Notes under the pieces: model-generated
What the model was told of the DNA's origin: nothing
The model's input: only the letters and a program-made list of their open reading frames with translations
Databases searched by the model: none
Part shown: positions 51,299 through 54,124 of the stretch, piece after piece
Layout of the letters: each line of letters opens with the position of its first letter
How positions within the stretch are numbered: the first letter of the stretch is position 1
Translations under genes and position numbers: made by a program
Source: an uncultured Actinomycetes bacterium
GTDB taxonomy: Bacteria; Actinomycetota; Actinomycetes; Nanopelagicales; Nanopelagicaceae
Assembly (NCBI GenBank): GCA_903902965.1
Contig: CAIUXE010000086.1
Location: 1-54,124, forward strand
DNA length: 54,124 bases
Direction of reading: 5' to 3'

Positions 51299-52203
51299 TG
51301 AATACTTTTATTAGCACGCTAATTACCGGAACAGCTACCGGAGCAATTTATGCTTTAGCGGCTCTCGGGTTAGTAATTGTTTGGCGTGGTGCTGGTGTAG
51401 TTAATTTTGCTCAAATGGGTCAAGCAATGTTCACCACTTATATTGCTTCGAATTTAATTGCATCCGGAAATTCATATTGGCTGGCTTTTGTGGTCGCGTT
51501 AATATCCGGGTCTTTGCTTGGAATGGCTATAGATTTATTAATTATGCGCCCACTGGCACATAAAAAAAGCTCATCATCCACCAAGACCCTCGCAGCAACT
51601 ATTCCGGTTATAGCCTCTCTTGGGATATTGGCGATATTGCAAGCACTGGCTGGAGTATTTTGGGCGGGCGAGGAACGTGGATTCCCTACTCCGGTTAATA
51701 GTTTTTATTTTAAAAATGGCACAGGAACGCTTCCATTTTCAGCTTTTAACCTTTTCGTTATTGGCGTCGTGTTGACCGTCTTACTTTCGCTCTCCTACTT
51801 CTTCACGCAGACCGGCGTGGGCTTAGGTATGCGCGCTGCAGCATTAAATCCTGAAGTCGCTAGATTGAGCGGAATAAAAGTAAGCAGAATGCGAACTTTA
51901 AGTTGGGCAATATCTGGAGCAGCTGGATCCTTGGCTGGCTTATTGATCACTCCTAGTACAAATTTATCTCCAAACTCTTTAGATTTAATTCTGATTGTTG
52001 CTTTTACAGCTGCAGTTGTTGGCGGATTAGATAGCCCGCTAGGTGCAGTTATTGGTGGCTTAATTCTTGGAATTGGAATCTCTTTAGTAACAACATACGG
52101 ATCTCCCGAAAATGTATTTTTAGCAATTTTATTTTTATTACTTGCAGTGCAATTAATTAGACCAAATGGAATTTTAGGCGGAAAGCAGGTGCGCCGTGGT
52201 TAG
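51298..52203 (+). CDS. livH: Branched-chain amino acid-type ABC transporter permease (LivH-like)
   Basis: GTATGAIYALAALGLVIVWRGAGVVNFAQMGQAMFTTYIA; AFTAAVVGGLDSPLGAVIGGLILGI. ATG 51298 overlaps the livF stop. Confidence 0.88.
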   Translation: MNTFISTLITGTATGAIYALAALGLVIVWRGAGVVNFAQMGQAMFTTYIASNLIASGNSYWLAFVVALISGSLLGMAIDLLIMRPLAHKKSSSSTKTLAATIPVIASLGILAILQALAGVFWAGEERGFPTPVNSFYFKNGTGTLPFSAFNLFVIGVVLTVLLSLSYFFTQTGVGLGMRAAALNPEVARLSGIKVSRMRTLSWAISGAAGSLAGLLITPSTNLSPNSLDLILIVAFTAAVVGGLDSPLGAVIGGLILGIGISLVTTYGSPENVFLAILFLLLAVQLIRPNGILGGKQVRRG

Positions 52204-53179
52204 TGTTGATAAAATTTGGCGCAAAAGTTTGCTTAAAACTTTAACTTTGGGATTAGTTTTATTCCTTTTAAGTTTTATCTTTGATGCTTACAACCAAGGA
52301 CAATTGGCTCTGGTGTTGATGCTATTTATTGGCGTGCTCTCTTTAACAGTTCTTACTGGATCATCTGGACAAATTTCTCTCGGTCAAGGTGCGCTAATGG
52401 CTGTAGGTGGATATTCAAGCGCTTCAGTAATTACACATTTAGGTGCTTCGATTTGGACTGGCTTCTTAGTCGCAGTTTTTGTGGCAAGTGTATTTGGATT
52501 AGTTTTAGGAGTAGCTGCAGCAAGACTTTCCGGACCTTACTTGGCTGGTACCACTTTAGTAATTGCGTTAGCGCTGCCATCAATGGCAAATAGATTTGAG
52601 TCAGTATTGGGCGGCGATGTTGGCTTGATGATTGATTTTGGAATGCCACCAACATGGATCAGCAATTTAATTGAAGTTGGTTATGAGCAATGGCAACTTT
52701 GGGTTTCAATACCTATTGCCTTAATTTCCTTATTCTTTGTTTCTAATTTACTGACATCTAGAGCTGGTAGAAGTTGGAAAGCTGTTCGCGATGATGAGAT
52801 CGGCGCAGCAGTAAACGGAATTCCAGTTGCACGTACGAAAGTTATTGTCTTTGTAGTCAGTTCTGCTGTAGCCGGACTTGGCGGTGCTCTTTACGGATTA
52901 CGGGGATTGGTTGGTCCAAGCGTTTATCCAGTTTCACTTTCCCTAACTTTGTTAACAGCAGCAATACTTGGGGGAGTTGGAAGTATTAGTGGTGCGTTCA
53001 TTGGCACGGTGATTGTGGTTTTTCTCCCTGACCTGGTCTCTTGGGCTATTTCAGGCTTGGCGGTTTCCGAGCAGGTAACAAATTATTTGCCAGCACTACT
53101 CACCGGCGTTTTATTGCTGGCCACGATCATCCTCAACCCAGCAGGGGTTATGGGTACTCGTCACCGTAGTAAGCATTAA
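52196..53179 (+). CDS. livM: Branched-chain amino acid-type ABC transporter permease (LivM-like)
   Basis: SLTVLTGSSGQISLGQGALMAVGGYSSA; SWKAVRDDEIGAAVNGIPVARTKVIVFVVSSAVAGLGGALYG. GTG start, overlaps livH end. Confidence 0.88.
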   Translation: MVSVDKIWRKSLLKTLTLGLVLFLLSFIFDAYNQGQLALVLMLFIGVLSLTVLTGSSGQISLGQGALMAVGGYSSASVITHLGASIWTGFLVAVFVASVFGLVLGVAAARLSGPYLAGTTLVIALALPSMANRFESVLGGDVGLMIDFGMPPTWISNLIEVGYEQWQLWVSIPIALISLFFVSNLLTSRAGRSWKAVRDDEIGAAVNGIPVARTKVIVFVVSSAVAGLGGALYGLRGLVGPSVYPVSLSLTLLTAAILGGVGSISGAFIGTVIVVFLPDLVSWAISGLAVSEQVTNYLPALLTGVLLLATIILNPAGVMGTRHRSKH

Positions 53180-53341
53180 GCCACCTCTCAGATTCAGCGT
53201 AAATTTCATAAAATTTGGGCGATTTGTCGGATTACGTGTTCACCCTTTGGCAACCTTCTAGTAACTTAGCCTTTGTAGCGGCTCAAGCCGTGCCTGCCCG
53301 GAGCACCGCGCAGTCAACAGATATAGAAAAGAGTCATCGAA

Positions 53342-54124
53342 GTGAAAATTCGTGGATCTCAATCAAAAAGATGGGCGATTGGCATTGTTGCTGGCGCAGT
53401 CGCGAGCACTCTCGCTATTGCACCTTCACAAGCAATTCCAGTGCGCTCCGAAGTTGGTGTTAGCGCAACTGAGATTGTGCTTGGCATGCAGTTGCCTCAG
53501 ACAGGTACCGCTAGTCCGGGATACAACAAAGTAGATGACGCGATGCGCGCCTACTTTGATTATGTGAATTCAAAAGGCGGAGTCAACGGCCGCAAAATCA
53601 AATTAGTAGTTAAAGATGACATCTACAAAGCTGGTCTAACAATCTCAACAGCTTCTACCCTGATCAACAAAGATAAAATCTTTGCAATGGTTGGAAGCGT
53701 TGGAACTCAGACCCACATTTCTGTTATCAAGGATATTAACCGTCGTGGAATTCCGGATCTATTTGTAAATAGTGGATACAGCGGGTTTTATACCGACCCT
53801 AAAAAGTACCCAACATCATTTGCTGGTCTTGGAACTTACGTTGTTGAATCTAAAATCGAAGCTGAGTACTTGAAAGCTAATTACGCCGCAGAACTGGCCG
53901 CTGGAAAAGTTGGCATTCTTTATCAGACTGATGATTTCGGGCGAAATGTACTTGCCGGATTTAAGCAACAAGGCGTAACTTTCCCAGCTGCAAACACTCA
54001 AAAGTTTGTTGCCGGTAGCCAGGCACTTGGTTTAACCGCTCAAGTTAAAGCGCTTCAAGCTTCCGGTGTAACTATGGTTGTGATTGGCGCTGTTGCTAAT
54101 GCAACTGCAATCACAATTCTTACC
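53342..54124 (+). CDS. ABC transporter substrate-binding protein (LivK-like), 3' truncated by window edge
   Basis: GTG start then signal-peptide-like VKIRGSQSKRWAIGIVAGAVASTLAIAPSQA; EIVLGMQLPQTGTASPGYNKVDDAMRAYFDYVNSKGGVNGRKIKLVVKDD periplasmic-binding motif; open to the window end. Confidence 0.85.
   Translation, partial: MKIRGSQSKRWAIGIVAGAVASTLAIAPSQAIPVRSEVGVSATEIVLGMQLPQTGTASPGYNKVDDAMRAYFDYVNSKGGVNGRKIKLVVKDDIYKAGLTISTASTLINKDKIFAMVGSVGTQTHISVIKDINRRGIPDLFVNSGYSGFYTDPKKYPTSFAGLGTYVVESKIEAEYLKANYAAELAAGKVGILYQTDDFGRNVLAGFKQQGVTFPAANTQKFVAGSQALGLTAQVKALQASGVTMVVIGAVANATAITILT

Noticed and set aside
53180-53341. Possible promoter TTCACC-17-TAACTT before livK and an AAATTT-cata-AAATTT palindrome
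   Set aside because: Both boxes are weak matches and AT-rich palindromes are expected by chance; not strong enough to list.
1-54124. Mobile elements, phage genes, toxin-antitoxin or defence systems
   Set aside because: No transposase, integrase, Cas, restriction-modification or toxin-like protein is recognisable among the translated ORFs.

Overview
The window is a 54 kb contiguous segment of an actinobacterial chromosome. It has moderate-to-low GC and very tight gene packing; it looks like a streamlined planktonic lineage such as Nanopelagicales/acI, but that placement is inference only. Left part (1-7088): an eight-gene, one-direction catabolic cluster (Gfo/Idh/MocA oxidoreductase, VOC protein, enolase-superfamily dehydratase, D-2-hydroxyacid dehydrogenase, amidohydrolase, ABM-domain protein, FAH-family hydrolase, aldehyde dehydrogenase). 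Middle (7164-44393): tRNA-Thr and tRNA-Met, rpmG, two MaoC genes, murB, aspC (minus strand), tRNA-Trp, secE-nusG-rplKA, rplJL-rpoBC, rpsLG-fusA-tuf, the full S10/spc/alpha ribosomal superoperon with secY-adk-map-infA-rpmJ-rpsMKD-rpoA-rplQ-truA, then rplM-rpsI. Right part (44425-54124): glmM, glmS, a PAP2 phosphatase, acpS, alr, and a branched-chain-amino-acid-type ABC transporter (livGFHM plus a truncated livK). Most of the window is ordinary core genome. The parts worth a second look are the left catabolic cluster (substrate unknown) and a set of intergenic RNA/promoter structures: a hairpin enclosing the rpsM Shine-Dalgarno, alternative hairpins before rpoA, a perfect 12-bp inverted repeat before rplA, and promoters with an 18-bp spacer whose -35 overlaps or abuts terminator-like elements. 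I see no CRISPR array, transposon, phage or defence system.
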